DNA of 64,000 bases from Kumtagia sp963829135 (GTDB taxonomy: Bacteria > Pseudomonadota > Alphaproteobacteria > Rhizobiales > Rhizobiaceae), in contig CAWHHO010000008.1 of NCBI GenBank assembly GCA_963829135.1, positions 558,001 to 622,000 of the forward strand. Reading direction: 5' to 3'. Within the stretch, counting starts at the first letter, position 1; every line of letters starts with the position of its first letter. The notes under the pieces are model-generated. The model had not been told where the DNA came from and searched no databases. It was given only the letters and a program-made list of their open reading frames with translations. Both the position numbers and the translations under genes were made by a program. This document shows positions 44,107 to 54,662 of this stretch, in pieces.

Positions 44107-45417
44107 TCAATTTTTCTCCCGATGCGTCAGGCGAATGCGCCTAACCGCAAGCCACACCAGCGCAAGCACAAAGGGCACAGACGCTGCCGTCACGAGTTCG
44201 GGCGCGAGATGCGTACCGAACAAGCCGAGCCCCTTGGTCAAATAGCCAATCAATCCTACGACATAGTAGGACACGGCAGCCACAGACAGGCCCTCGACGG
44301 TTTGCTGCAATCGTAGCTGGAGCTTGGCTCGATTGTTCATCGAGGCGAGTAGATCGCGGTTCTGCCTTTCCACTTCGACATCGACCCATGTGCGCAGCAG
44401 TGTCGTGGCGCGCGTCAGCTTGCGCGAGAGGTTCTCTTGCCGTTTCTCGACCGAGCGGCAAGTGCGCATAGCGGGCGCGACGCGGCGCTGCAGGAAACCG
44501 GCCCAGCTGTCGTAACCGGCCGCCGGAACCTCATCGAGCGCCGCCAACCGTTCCTCTACGATTCCATCATAGGCGCGGCTGGCGCCGAAGCGGTAAAGGC
44601 TTGCAGCGGCATCCGCCTCCAGCTCGGCGGCGAGCTCGGTGAGTTCGGTCAACAGCCCTTGGCTGTCGCGGTCTCCGTTGCCACGCATGCCGCCGGTAAT
44701 ATCGGCGAGTTGATCCTCCATGCGCCGCAATCGCGCCGACAGCGACTGCGCCAACGGAAGTCCGAGCATGGCGAGCGTTCGGTAGGTTTCTATCTCGATC
44801 AGCCGCTGCGCCAGGGCGCCGCGCCGCGACATCGACAGACCACGATCGAGCATGAGGATGCGCGTCAGTCCGTCGCCATCCTGGCGAAAATCAGTGACGA
44901 TCGCCGCCATTCCACCCTCCACCACGGAATAGCTGACGCTTTCCGGATCGAAGGTGGTGACCAGACCCTCTGCCTCGCTCGTCCAGTCGCGGATTTCGAG
45001 GCGAACGCCAGAAATCACGGTCCCAGGCGGCGAAAAGCCATTGCCGAAGGGTGAGTCTTCCGGTGATTTTCCATCATAGCCGCCAAGCGGCCCTTCCCAC
45101 AGATAGGTGGAAAACTCGGTATGGCGCTCCCAGCGCAGAGTGCCCTGACCCCATTTCATCGTATGATGCCGCGCCTGTTTCTCCGGCGCAGCGATGCCAA
45201 GACGGCGGGACAGTTCACCCAACACAGCTTGATCGACGCTGGAGCCGCCCTCGGTCATGAAGGACAACTGAATGAGGACGCGCGGCGCTTCGATCAAGGG
45301 ATGCGGACGCGCATGCACCTCGCCGATCGCGTTGGGGCGCGCCTCATGGGCAGGAAAGCCCATGACGGACCCCGTCAGGGACGAGGCAAATTCGAGTCTT
45401 TGCGGCTCGACGGACAC
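44107..45417 (-). CDS. DUF3422 family membrane protein
   Basis: 436 residues. Landmarks: NAIGEVHARPHPLIEAPR near residue 30, HHTMKWGQGTLRWERHTEFSTYLWE near 85 (given in part), then coiled-coil-prone helices and two C-terminal membrane helices (VAAVSYYVVGLIGYL and VPFVLALVWLAV). Family function is unknown. The large cytoplasmic N-terminal domain with a C-terminal hairpin anchor suggests a membrane-bound regulator or enzyme. Confidence 0.88.
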   Translation of the reverse strand: MSVEPQRLEFASSLTGSVMGFPAHEARPNAIGEVHARPHPLIEAPRVLIQLSFMTEGGSSVDQAVLGELSRRLGIAAPEKQARHHTMKWGQGTLRWERHTEFSTYLWEGPLGGYDGKSPEDSPFGNGFSPPGTVISGVRLEIRDWTSEAEGLVTTFDPESVSYSVVEGGMAAIVTDFRQDGDGLTRILMLDRGLSMSRRGALAQRLIEIETYRTLAMLGLPLAQSLSARLRRMEDQLADITGGMRGNGDRDSQGLLTELTELAAELEADAAASLYRFGASRAYDGIVEERLAALDEVPAAGYDSWAGFLQRRVAPAMRTCRSVEKRQENLSRKLTRATTLLRTWVDVEVERQNRDLLASMNNRAKLQLRLQQTVEGLSVAAVSYYVVGLIGYLTKGLGLFGTHLAPELVTAASVPFVLALVWLAVRRIRLTHREKN

Positions 45418-45560
45418 TGGTTTGCTCCACGGCTCGCAGCAGTAACATTCTCGTTATGACGCTACGGAAGGCGAAATCCCATGTGGGGCTTTGTCGCGCC
45501 GCAGCAATTTAGCTTCGCGCTGCGAGCGATCGTCGACTGTCTATATCGTCGGAAAAAGCC

Positions 45561-46580
45561 CTACGCCGAGCTTCGCAGCATCAGCTCTGTATTGAGCAGG
45601 ACCCGTTGGTTCCCACCGTCCTCCTCGCCGAGCCGACCGAGCAGCATCTCGATCGCCAGGCGACCGATCTCATTGTAGTTCTGCGCCACCGTGGTCAGCG
45701 GGGGACAGGCATAGCGCGACAGCGGGTGGTCGTCGTGGCCGGCGACACGAAGGTCGCAATCCGCGCCGTGGCCTACCCTTAGATTCGACTGATAGGCCGC
45801 GGCGATTACGCCGAAGGCCACGCGGTCATTGGCGCAGAGCACGGTCTTGGTAGGGAAGCCCTCGGATGCGATGATGCGCAGCGCCTCGTCATATCCGAAC
45901 TTCTCGAAATCCCACGATTTCGCTGGTGCCAATGGCACGATAGACGATTTCACCTTAAGGTTGCGCATTGCGTCTTCATAGGCATGCTGGCGCAGAAGTG
46001 CATTGTTGTTGACCGCCGGCATTCCAAAAAAGCAGGGCGGCTCGCCGGAACGGCAGAGATAGTCCGTGATCAGCCGAAAACTCTGCGTATTGTCGGTGCC
46101 GACGAAGGAAGAGGTCTCGTCCAGCGGCGAGTCGACATAGATCAGCGGAATACTGGCGCCGAGCTCGGCAAGGGTGCGATGGTGCGACTCCACGCCGAGC
46201 GGCGCGATGATTGCGCCCGCGATGTTCATCGATTTGAAGGTTTTGATCGCCTCGTCTTCCATATCGGCGCGCCCGTCAGACGACAGAACGAAGGCGAGGA
46301 AGCCGGCCTCGTTGGCGATTAGTTCGATGCGCCGCGTCAGGGCCATGTAGAATGGGTCGGTCGAGGTCGGGATAATGACGCCGAGGATGTTGCTGCGTCG
46401 GCGGTTAAGATTGACGGCGAAGATCGAAGGCCGGAAGCCGGATTTTTCCAAAGCGGCTTCGATCTTAGCGCGGGTGTTCTTTCGGACAGAACCAGGATCG
46501 TTGAAAAACTTCGAAACGGTGGGTCGCGACAGGCCGACGAACGCCGAAAAATCCTCCATCGTTCTGATTGTTTTGACCAT
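45561..46580 (-). CDS. LacI-family transcriptional regulator of a sugar operon
   Basis: 339 residues. Helix-turn-helix: FSAFVGLSRPTVSKFFNDPGSV at residues 11-32, which departs somewhat from the usual VAxxAGVSxxTVSRVLN. A hinge helix follows, then a periplasmic-binding-protein-like effector domain (ILGVIIPTSTDPFYMAL, IYVDSPLDE, CANDRVAFGV). ATG at 46578-46580. It is divergent from the PfkB kinase-GatZ pair, whose promoter it probably represses until the sugar inducer binds. Confidence 0.88.
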   Translation of the reverse strand: MVKTIRTMEDFSAFVGLSRPTVSKFFNDPGSVRKNTRAKIEAALEKSGFRPSIFAVNLNRRRSNILGVIIPTSTDPFYMALTRRIELIANEAGFLAFVLSSDGRADMEDEAIKTFKSMNIAGAIIAPLGVESHHRTLAELGASIPLIYVDSPLDETSSFVGTDNTQSFRLITDYLCRSGEPPCFFGMPAVNNNALLRQHAYEDAMRNLKVKSSIVPLAPAKSWDFEKFGYDEALRIIASEGFPTKTVLCANDRVAFGVIAAAYQSNLRVGHGADCDLRVAGHDDHPLSRYACPPLTTVAQNYNEIGRLAIEMLLGRLGEEDGGNQRVLLNTELMLRSSA

Positions 46581-46799
46581 TCCCGTCCCCCTATCCCCCT
46601 TATTTAGTCGACTCATCCGGGAGGGGGAAGAACACAATTGGAAATAGTAAGTTGACAAATCCGAGCTTTATTTTACGTGCGGAAACTTCTTGCGTGGGAT
46701 AAATCCCGGCAAAGGACTTTCTCAGCGATCTCGCCGCGTAAACATGCTGGACCGTAGCCCTGAGCGCGGAGGCAAAACTTATCGCGTGTAAAGTTCGTA

Positions 46800-46828
46800 T
46801 TGACATGATTTGCGTGAGAATCTATCCC
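46800..46828 (+). promoter_or_regulatory. Putative promoter of the PfkB kinase-GatZ operon
   Basis: TTGACA (46800-46805), 17 bases, then TATCCC (46823-46828), about 22 bases before the ATG with GGGAGGAG between. It lies in the 270-base gap shared with the divergent LacI-type gene, so the operator should be close; a palindromic GTCGAC lies at about 46607. Confidence 0.5.
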
Positions 46829-46850
46829 GGTTCGATCGGGAGGAGACGAA

Positions 46851-47828
46851 ATGCCATCACCGCGGCTTGCGCCGGAGGGGCTGGGTCCGACGATCACCGT
46901 TGGTGAAATTCTCGTCGAGATCATGGCGACGAACCGGGGCTCCGGCTTTCTCGAACCGCAAACCCTGACTGGGCCTTATCCAAGCGGCGCGCCCGCGATC
47001 TTCATTTCCCAGGTGGCGAAGCTTGGCGGGAGCGCCGGCATCATCGCTTGCGTTGGCAACGACGATTTCGGAACGTTGAACATCGAGCGACTGCGGCGGG
47101 ATGGCGCCGACGTTTCGGCTATCGAGGTCGATCCGACATTTCCCACAGGTACCGCATTTGTCCGCTACCGCCAGGATGGCGGACGCGACTTCGTCTACAA
47201 CATCAACGAATTGGCCGCCGGCAAAGTCCGCCTGACGGCAGCAGCGCGGGCACTCGCTGACCGCGCGGGACATCTTCATGTCATGGGCACGGCGCTTTCG
47301 ATCGGAGGCGCAGGCGACATCATCGACTATGCGGCAAAGGCCGTGAAGGCGCGTGGCGGCTCCATCAGCTTCGATCCCAACATGCGTAAAGAACTGCTGA
47401 CGGTCGGCGACATCGGCGCCCGGTTTTCCGACTTGGTCGGCCTTGCCGACCTGTTGCTGCCGTCCGGTGAGGAACTGTTCGCCGCCGCCGGTGTCGAGGG
47501 TGAAACTGCCGCACTTGCGGCGCTGTTCGCGCGCGGCATTGGCGAGGTCGTGGTGAAGCGCGGCGCCAATGGATCGTCCTGGTTCGGATCCGGCGCGGTG
47601 GGGGTGGACTGCGCGGCCTTCAAGGTCGAGGAAGTCGATCCGACCGGCGCCGGCGACTGTTTCGGCGCGGCCTATCTCACCTGCCGCAGGAAAGGCCTCG
47701 ATCCGCAGCAGGCGCTGACCTATGCCAATGCTGCCGGGGCCCGCAACGTGACACGGCAAGGCCCAATGGAGGGCGTCGGCAGCTTCCGCGAACTCGACGC
47801 ATTGATCGGCCAAACGCCGCGGAGATGA
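46851..47828 (+). CDS. PfkB-family sugar kinase, probably tagatose kinase
   Basis: 325 residues of the ribokinase/PfkB family: LGGSAGIIACVGNDDFG near residue 65, the anion-hole/catalytic base motif VDPTGAGDCFGAAYLTC near 262, and FDPNMRKEL. Sequence alone does not fix the sugar, but the ATGA overlap with a GatZ-like gene and a divergent LacI regulator match the tagatose branch of galactitol catabolism described in Agrobacterium, where a PfkB kinase makes tagatose 6-phosphate. No sugar transporter is in the window. Confidence 0.82.
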   Translation: MPSPRLAPEGLGPTITVGEILVEIMATNRGSGFLEPQTLTGPYPSGAPAIFISQVAKLGGSAGIIACVGNDDFGTLNIERLRRDGADVSAIEVDPTFPTGTAFVRYRQDGGRDFVYNINELAAGKVRLTAAARALADRAGHLHVMGTALSIGGAGDIIDYAAKAVKARGGSISFDPNMRKELLTVGDIGARFSDLVGLADLLLPSGEELFAAAGVEGETAALAALFARGIGEVVVKRGANGSSWFGSGAVGVDCAAFKVEEVDPTGAGDCFGAAYLTCRRKGLDPQQALTYANAAGARNVTRQGPMEGVGSFRELDALIGQTPRR

Positions 47829-49102
47829 CCATGTCCAATCCTCTACTTGGCTTGGCGGCGGCGCGGCGAAGCGGTTCGCCCTATGGCATCACCTCGGTCT
47901 GTTCCGCCCATCCAATCGTCATCCGCGCTGCGCTTCGCCGTGCCCGGCACGATGGCGAGACGGTGCTGATCGAGGCCACCTGCAATCAGGTCAACCAGTA
48001 CGGCGGCTATACCGGCATGACGCCGACGGATTTCGTGGCGTTCGTGCTCGACTTGGCCGTGCGTGAGAGGCTCGACCCATCGCGCATCATCTTCGGCGGT
48101 GACCATCTTGGGCCCAATCCCTGGCGCCGGGAACCGGCGGATGATGCGATCGCCAAGGCCGAGGCGATGGTGACAGCCTACGTCGAGGCGGGGTTCAGCA
48201 AGATCCATCTCGATGCGTCGATGGGATGCGCGGGCGAGCCTGCCGCGCTCTCCGACGAGGCGACCGCCAACCGAGCTGCGCGGCTGGCGAAGGCAGCCGA
48301 GAGTGCGGCGCGCAATGCCGGTGGAGAAATGCCGCTCTACATCATCGGCACCGAGGTTCCGGTTCCCGGCGGGGCCGACCATGAAATCCGCGAGCTTCGG
48401 CCGACGGACGCCAGCGCCGCGCGTCATACGATCGATGTGCATCGTCAAGTGTTTGCCCACGCAGGTCTTGCTGAGGCGTTTGAGCGCGTCATTGCCGTCG
48501 TGGTGCAGCCGGGTGTCGAATTCGGCAGCGAAAATGTAATCGACTACAAGCCGGGGTTGTCGGAGGCACTGACCGGCTTGCTCGATGAAGAACCATCGCT
48601 GGTCTATGAGGCGCATTCGACCGACTACCAGAGCCGAGCAGCCTTGGCGGATTTGGTAAGTAACGGCTTTCCGATCCTCAAGGTCGGCCCCGGACTTACC
48701 TTCGCTATGCGCGAGGCGCTCTACGCGCTCGACCTGATCGCATCGGAAACCGTCGAGACCTATGGCAACAGGCCCCTCGCCGCCGCGATGGAGCGGATCA
48801 TGCTGGCCGCGCCTGCGGACTGGAAGGACCACTACCAGGGGTCGAATGCCGCCATGCGGCTGCAACGCCACTACAGTTACAGCGACCGCATTCGCTACTA
48901 CTGGAACCAAGCCGAGGCCCGAGCCGCCGTGGCGCGCCTGCATGCGGCGCTGGACGGCAAAGGCATTCCGGAAACGCTGATGCGGCAGTTTCTGCCGCTG
49001 CTGCCTGTAGCCCTCGCCAGGACGGGTAGCGTTGACGACATTCTGATCGCTGCCGTCGACCTGGTGCTCGCCGATTATGCCGCGGCGTGCCGGGCGTCCT
49101 GA
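47825..49102 (+). CDS. gatZ: GatZ/KbaZ-like protein (tagatose-6-phosphate epimerase or aldolase subunit)
   Basis: 425 residues of the D-tagatose-bisphosphate aldolase class II non-catalytic subunit family. Landmarks: GITSVCSAHPIVIRAAL, IEATCNQVNQYGGYTGMTP, IFGGDHLGPNPW, HLDASMGCAGEP, and FEAHSTDYQ-like YEAHSTDYQS. In rhizobia, without a GatY partner, GatZ homologues act as D-tagatose 6-phosphate 4-epimerases giving fructose 6-phosphate. No gatY is visible here, which fits that role. Coupled to the kinase by a 4-base overlap. Confidence 0.88.
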   Translation: MTMSNPLLGLAAARRSGSPYGITSVCSAHPIVIRAALRRARHDGETVLIEATCNQVNQYGGYTGMTPTDFVAFVLDLAVRERLDPSRIIFGGDHLGPNPWRREPADDAIAKAEAMVTAYVEAGFSKIHLDASMGCAGEPAALSDEATANRAARLAKAAESAARNAGGEMPLYIIGTEVPVPGGADHEIRELRPTDASAARHTIDVHRQVFAHAGLAEAFERVIAVVVQPGVEFGSENVIDYKPGLSEALTGLLDEEPSLVYEAHSTDYQSRAALADLVSNGFPILKVGPGLTFAMREALYALDLIASETVETYGNRPLAAAMERIMLAAPADWKDHYQGSNAAMRLQRHYSYSDRIRYYWNQAEARAAVARLHAALDGKGIPETLMRQFLPLLPVALARTGSVDDILIAAVDLVLADYAAACRAS

Positions 49103-49185
49103 TCGGCGGCGCAATCCGCCCTCACCTTCGCGCTGACCGGAAAAGGCGCTTCGTGAACGCGGGTCGCTTGGATACGCTGCCAAGG

Positions 49186-49965
<780 letters not shown>

Positions 49966-49987
49966 ACTCCCTCTATAATCATCGCAA

Positions 49988-50482
49988 ATGACAGCCACAA
50001 ACTCCACACAACCCGCGGACGAGCCTATTTTCAAGGCCCTGCTCGTGCCGCACCGGTCGCTCGGACGAACCGGGTTTGCCGTACTGATGGGCGCAATGCT
50101 GTTCGGCTGGCTCGTCACAGGTGTGATCTTCCTTGCGAACGGCGCCTGGCCGGTGTTCGGCTTCTTCGGTCTCGACGTGCTCGCGGTCTACATCGCCTTT
50201 CGCCTGAATTATCGCGCGGCGCGGGCGCGCGAGGAGGTATCGGTGTCTCGCACTGCGCTCGACATCAAGAAGACCGCGCCGTCGGGCCGCTCGGAGGCGC
50301 ATCGGTTCAATCCGTTTTGGGCGCGCTTCAGCATTTCGCGGCACGAAGAAATCGGCATTACCCGTATGGTCGTCGAATCGCGTGAGAAAGCCGTGCCGAT
50401 AGGCTCCTTCCTCAACCCCGACGATCGTGAGAGTTTCGCCGTCGCTTTCTCGTTCGCACTGGCGACTGCAAGACGTGGGTAA
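49988..50482 (+). CDS. DUF2244 family membrane protein
   Basis: 164 residues. LLVPHRSLGRTGFAVLM at the N terminus, two helices (about residues 30-70), then FRLNYRAARAREEVSVSRTAL and the closing IGSFLNPDDRESFAVAFSFAL typical of DUF2244. Function is unknown; the gene is often next to nth in rhizobia. It is divergent from nth with only 22 bases between start codons, so the promoters must overlap. Confidence 0.88.
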   Translation: MTATNSTQPADEPIFKALLVPHRSLGRTGFAVLMGAMLFGWLVTGVIFLANGAWPVFGFFGLDVLAVYIAFRLNYRAARAREEVSVSRTALDIKKTAPSGRSEAHRFNPFWARFSISRHEEIGITRMVVESREKAVPIGSFLNPDDRESFAVAFSFALATARRG

Positions 50483-50570
50483 AACGCGCACAAAATAATC
50501 TCAGGTTGCAGGAATCGGGTGGAGAACCGCTGCTTGAAGCGCGATATTCGCGCTCAAGGAGATTTTGGCC

Positions 50571-51482
50571 ATGAACGCACAGACCCTCGTCCTGCAAAAG
50601 GATATCACACCGCAAGGCGCCGACTATTCGACCGTGTGCCGGATCATCGAGAAGATCAGCCTGGATTACCGCGACCAGCCTTCGCTCGAAGCGCTTGCCG
50701 AGGATGTCGGCGAGACGCCGACCGGCCTGCAGAAGCTGTTCACCCGTTGGGCCGGCCTGTCACCGAAAGCCTTTCTGCAAGCGGTGACGCTCGATCATGC
50801 ACGCCGCCTGCTCGATGGCGGCATGCCCTTGCTGGAGACATCCTACGAACTCGGCATGTCCGGTCCTGGCCGCTTGCACGACCTGTTCGTTACCCATGAG
50901 GCGATGTCGCCGGGCGACTACAAGAACCGGGGCGAGGGCCTCGTCATCCGCTATGGCTATCACATCTCGCCTTTCGGAATCGCACTGGTGATGGTGACCG
51001 ATCGCGGGCTCGCAGGCCTGTCCTTCAACGATCCGGGCGAGGAAAAGGCTGCCTTCGCCGACATGAGCGGCCGCTGGCCGAATGCCAGCTATGTCGAGGA
51101 TATGTCGGCGACCGCGCCCTACGCCTCGCGCATCTTCGATCCGGCGCGCTGGCGCCCTGACCAGCCTTTGCGTGTGGTGATGATCGGCACGGATTTCCAG
51201 GTCAGCGTCTGGGAGGCGTTGCTGAAGATTCCAATGGGCAAGGCGCGTAGCTATTCCTCGATCGCCGAAGAGATCGGCAAACCCAGCGCCAGCCGGGCAG
51301 TGGGGGCTGCGGTCGGCGCCAACCCGATGTCCTTCGTGGTTCCGTGTCATCGCGCCCTCGGGAAATCCGGTGCGCTGACCGGCTATCACTGGGGACTGAC
51401 GCGCAAGCGCGCCATTCTCGGCTGGGAGGCCGGACGCGTCATGGGCGCGCAGGGCGAAAAAGCCGCGGCCCGAACAGGTTGA
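50571..51482 (+). CDS. Ada-like protein: AraC-type HTH plus O6-methylguanine-DNA methyltransferase
   Basis: 303 residues. N-terminal AraC-type helix-turn-helix (residues about 20-110: SLEALAEDVGETPTGLQKLF), then the ribonuclease-like and DNA-binding domains of O6-alkylguanine methyltransferase with MSFVVPCHRALGKSG (acceptor Cys) near residue 259. The N-terminal zinc-binding Ada domain that senses methylphosphotriesters is missing, so the usual self-activation switch is absent; this shorter form is common in rhizobia. ATG at 50571 follows AAGGAG. The 3' end overlaps the convergent EamA gene by 44 bases. Confidence 0.9.
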   Translation: MNAQTLVLQKDITPQGADYSTVCRIIEKISLDYRDQPSLEALAEDVGETPTGLQKLFTRWAGLSPKAFLQAVTLDHARRLLDGGMPLLETSYELGMSGPGRLHDLFVTHEAMSPGDYKNRGEGLVIRYGYHISPFGIALVMVTDRGLAGLSFNDPGEEKAAFADMSGRWPNASYVEDMSATAPYASRIFDPARWRPDQPLRVVMIGTDFQVSVWEALLKIPMGKARSYSSIAEEIGKPSASRAVGAAVGANPMSFVVPCHRALGKSGALTGYHWGLTRKRAILGWEAGRVMGAQGEKAAARTG

Positions 51483-52320
51483 GGCAAAGACCCGCAATGA
51501 CAAGGCTGGAGGCGATGAGCTTCCAGCCCTGCAGCGGTTCGCCGAGGAGCACAGCCGAACCGAAAAAGCCGAAGACCGGCACCAGCAAGGTGAACGGCGC
51601 GACGGTCGATACGGGATAGCGTCCGAGCAGGCCGGCCCATGCGGCAAAGCCGAATAGTGTCGAAAGATAGACGATGTAGGCGATCGATCCTGCCGACACC
51701 CAGTCGAGATGGGTAAAGCTGTCAAGGAAAGCTTGCCGATCGATGATCAGCGCGACCGCAACCAGCGGCGGCACAGCGAACAGGCTTCCCCATACGACGA
51801 GCCCGAAGACATTCACCAGGGCCTGCTGGGAGATACGTTTCGACACCACATTGCCGCCGCCCCAGGACGCGGCAGCTGCAACCAACAACACCAGTCCGAT
51901 CAGCGTCACGTCGCCGCCGACATTGAAGGCAACCAGGGCGACTCCACAGAAAGCGAGAATCGCGCCGGCCAATTGCCACAGCGTCGGCCTTTCGCCGAGA
52001 ACGACCATGGACAGGCCGATGGTGAAGAACACCTGCAACTGCAGTATCAGGGACGCCAGCCCTGCACTCATGCCGACCGCCATGCCGGTAAATAGAAAGC
52101 CGAATTGCAGCGCGAAGATCAGGAAGCTGTAGGCGACAATCATCCGCAGCGGTACGTTCGGGCGCGGAACGAAGAAAATCCACGGAACAGCGGCCAGAAC
52201 GAACCGCATGACGCCGAGCGCCAGAGGGGACACCTGGCGGAGCCCGAGCTTGATGATCGCGAAATTGACGCCCCAGATGGCCACGATGATCAGGGCGAGA
52301 AGGATGTGGCGTGGCGTCAT
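51439..52320 (-). CDS. EamA/RhaT-type drug/metabolite exporter
   Basis: 293 residues with ten predicted helices in two EamA repeats: repeat 1 begins IIVAIWGVNFAIIKLGL, repeat 2 begins AAAASWGGGNVVSKRIS. A hallmark near the end of repeat 1 is LVLGERPTLWQLAG-like VVLGERPTLWQ, and near the end of repeat 2 VLLGEPLQGWKL. Likely exports an amino acid or metabolite; this EamA group includes O-acetylserine/cysteine-type exporters, but the substrate is unknown. Confidence 0.88.
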   Translation of the reverse strand: MTPRHILLALIIVAIWGVNFAIIKLGLRQVSPLALGVMRFVLAAVPWIFFVPRPNVPLRMIVAYSFLIFALQFGFLFTGMAVGMSAGLASLILQLQVFFTIGLSMVVLGERPTLWQLAGAILAFCGVALVAFNVGGDVTLIGLVLLVAAAASWGGGNVVSKRISQQALVNVFGLVVWGSLFAVPPLVAVALIIDRQAFLDSFTHLDWVSAGSIAYIVYLSTLFGFAAWAGLLGRYPVSTVAPFTLLVPVFGFFGSAVLLGEPLQGWKLIASSLVIAGLCLNLFGPRLFRPARP

Positions 52321-52598
52321 GGCTCAGCTTTCCGGCGATGTCGTGAAAGGGAGGTCTGCCTCCAGTGGGATGCATCTCGTCATTCAGACTCCGCGCCATA
52401 GACCGCTGTGGAACTATCCTGAAGGTGCCATGGATTGAAAAACGATCTGCCAAGGTTTTGCCGAACCTCGACGTGCAGCGGCCCCTGCTAGCGATCCTTG
52501 CGTAACTCGATTTGGAATGACGTGGCCAATCGTCCGCAACATCGTTTCCAATCCGGCGTCTGAGGTTGTAGAGCTTTGGGAAACGCGGGAGGACCAAA

Positions 52599-53510
52599 AT
52601 GATTATCGTCGTCGGCTCGATCAACCTCGATCTGGTTGTGGATGTCGAGCGCTTGCCCGCGCCCGGCGAGACCGTGCCGGGCTCGACCTTCCGCACTGCC
52701 CCGGGCGGCAAGGGGGCCAATCAGGCACTGGCGGCGGCGCGCGCAGGCGGGCAGGTGCGGATGATCGGTGCGGTCGGCAAGGATTCCTTCGCCACCGAAG
52801 CGCTTGCCCTGCTGAAAGAAGGCGGGGTCGACCTGACGGGTGTGCGAGAAACACATGCCGCGACCGGAGTGGCGTTGATCTTCGTCGATGGCAAGGGCGA
52901 GAACGTTATCGTCATCGTCGCCGGCGCCAATGGCACGGTTTTGCCGGGCGATCTCGCCAAGGCAAATCTTGCGAAAGGCGACATCGTGCTTTTGCAGCAC
53001 GAAGTTTCACTTGAAACAGTGGAAGCAGCGCTCGACGCAGCCCGCGAATCGAATGCCGAGTCAATCCTCAATACGGCGCCGTTCCGGCCCGAAGCGGCAA
53101 AGCTCCTGGCAAGTGCCGACTATGTTGTCGCCAACGAGACCGAGTTCGACCTCTATGCCCGCGAACTGAATCTTGCGGGCGATGACCGCGAAAGCCGGAT
53201 GCGTAGCTTCGCCAAAGAGACCGGCCACATCATCGTGGTGACGCTTGGCGGCGATGGGGTCGTGGCGCTGCCGGACGGAGAACAGGGCGAAATGCTTCGC
53301 ATTCCGGCGATCCCGGTGACGCCGGTCGACACGGTCGGCGCGGGCGACACATTCTGCGGATATCTTGCAGCCGGCCTTGCCGAACGCCTCCCGCTTGAGC
53401 AGGCGCTCGCACGTGCCGCCGCCGCCGGCTCGCTGGCATGTTTGAAACCGGGCGCCCAGCCCGCAATCCCATCAACAACGGACGTCGATGCAGCGCTCAA
53501 CAATGCATAG
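52599..53510 (+). CDS. rbsK: Ribokinase
   Basis: 303 residues. VVGSINLDLVVDVERLPAPGET at the start, GGKGANQALAAARAG near residue 38, GAVGKDSFA, and the catalytic TVGAGDTFCGYLAAGL with Asp base near residue 249. These are the full set of ribokinase signatures (KGANQA is diagnostic for ribose). Phosphorylates ribose at O5. It stands alone, without rbs transport genes nearby; GGGAGGAC lies upstream of the ATG. Confidence 0.93.
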   Translation: MIIVVGSINLDLVVDVERLPAPGETVPGSTFRTAPGGKGANQALAAARAGGQVRMIGAVGKDSFATEALALLKEGGVDLTGVRETHAATGVALIFVDGKGENVIVIVAGANGTVLPGDLAKANLAKGDIVLLQHEVSLETVEAALDAARESNAESILNTAPFRPEAAKLLASADYVVANETEFDLYARELNLAGDDRESRMRSFAKETGHIIVVTLGGDGVVALPDGEQGEMLRIPAIPVTPVDTVGAGDTFCGYLAAGLAERLPLEQALARAAAAGSLACLKPGAQPAIPSTTDVDAALNNA

Positions 53511-53754
53511 GAAGCAAATTCCATTCGAACCAGCCGGTTTGTGTACGCGGCTCTACAACGGACGTGAACTTCGCGGTACTGTGCCCTTCATACACGTCCG
53601 GGCGGGCGTCGTTTGTCATGCTGCCTGGGGATCATATCTAAGAGATTGCCGGTTCATAAATTCCCGGTCACCCCGCCAGATAAAGTAGTCGGCCATCTAC
53701 GGAGACAGAGCCAGGAACAGCCCCCCAACCTCCGTCTCGACTTCCCTGAAGCAT

Positions 53755-54303
53755 TCAAATCGGGAGAAGATTGCGGATCGCGCTAACGATCGCTTCGTCC
53801 TCCGGTGGCGTATCCGAGCCGAAGCGAGCGATGACCGATCCGTTTCGATCGACGAGGAATTTCTCGAAGTTCCAGGCGATTTCGCCAGGTGCGGGGGCTG
53901 CACCGTGGTCGGTCAAACCCTTCAGAAGCTTGCTGCCCGGCTTAAAGGACGCGATGGGTTGGTCCGCTATGAGAGCCCGGAACAGCGCATGCTTTTCAGG
54001 CCCCTTGACGGTGATTTTGGCGAATACCGGAAACTCAACACCATAGGTGAGACGGCAGAAATCCTGGATATCGTCATCCGTGCCCGGCTCCTGGCCGCCA
54101 AAGTCATTGGCTGGAAACCCGAGAACGACGAAGCCTTGATCCTTGTAGGAACGGTATAGCGCCTCCAGCCCGTCATACTGTGTGGTGAAACCGCATTTCG
54201 ACGCAACGTTCACGATCAGCATCACCTTGCCGGCGTGGTCCGCAAGCGTTGTCGCCGTGCCATCGGCGCGCCGGACAGGGATGTCAAATATAGAAGTTGC
54301 CAT
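53755..54303 (-). CDS. Glutathione peroxidase family (Cys type)
   Basis: 182 residues. Active-site Cys in NVASKCGFTTQYDGLE near residue 36, Gln in GFPANDFGGQEPG near 70, and Trp/Asn in IAWNFEKFLVD near 135: the Cys-Gln-Trp-Asn tetrad of thiol-dependent peroxidases. Bacterial versions usually use thioredoxin. ATG at 54301-54303; the longer open frame is not supported by the family. It is the last chromosomal gene before the island's left repeat, 208 bases away. Confidence 0.93.
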   Translation of the reverse strand: MATSIFDIPVRRADGTATTLADHAGKVMLIVNVASKCGFTTQYDGLEALYRSYKDQGFVVLGFPANDFGGQEPGTDDDIQDFCRLTYGVEFPVFAKITVKGPEKHALFRALIADQPIASFKPGSKLLKGLTDHGAAPAPGEIAWNFEKFLVDRNGSVIARFGSDTPPEDEAIVSAIRNLLPI

Positions 54304-54510
54304 GGTAGTCCGATGCCTCGTGGAGTTCCGAGCATTGATGTTGCCGGCAACCACGTCAAGGCGCTGAGGTAAGCTCTCGACGATTTGTGTACATCGCGCC
54401 GCCGCTGCAACAGCCAAAGCCAGACCTCACTCGGCCATTAAAACGTTCGGAGTCTGTCAATTGGACGCGATGGACAGCTCAGCCACGCTGGACTGGCCTG
54501 GATTCTGAGG

Positions 54511-54662
<152 letters not shown>

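Noticed and set aside
50571..51482. Ada-like protein lacking the N-terminal zinc domain as a novelty
   Set aside because: The shorter HTH-methyltransferase form is common in rhizobia, so it is not unusual.
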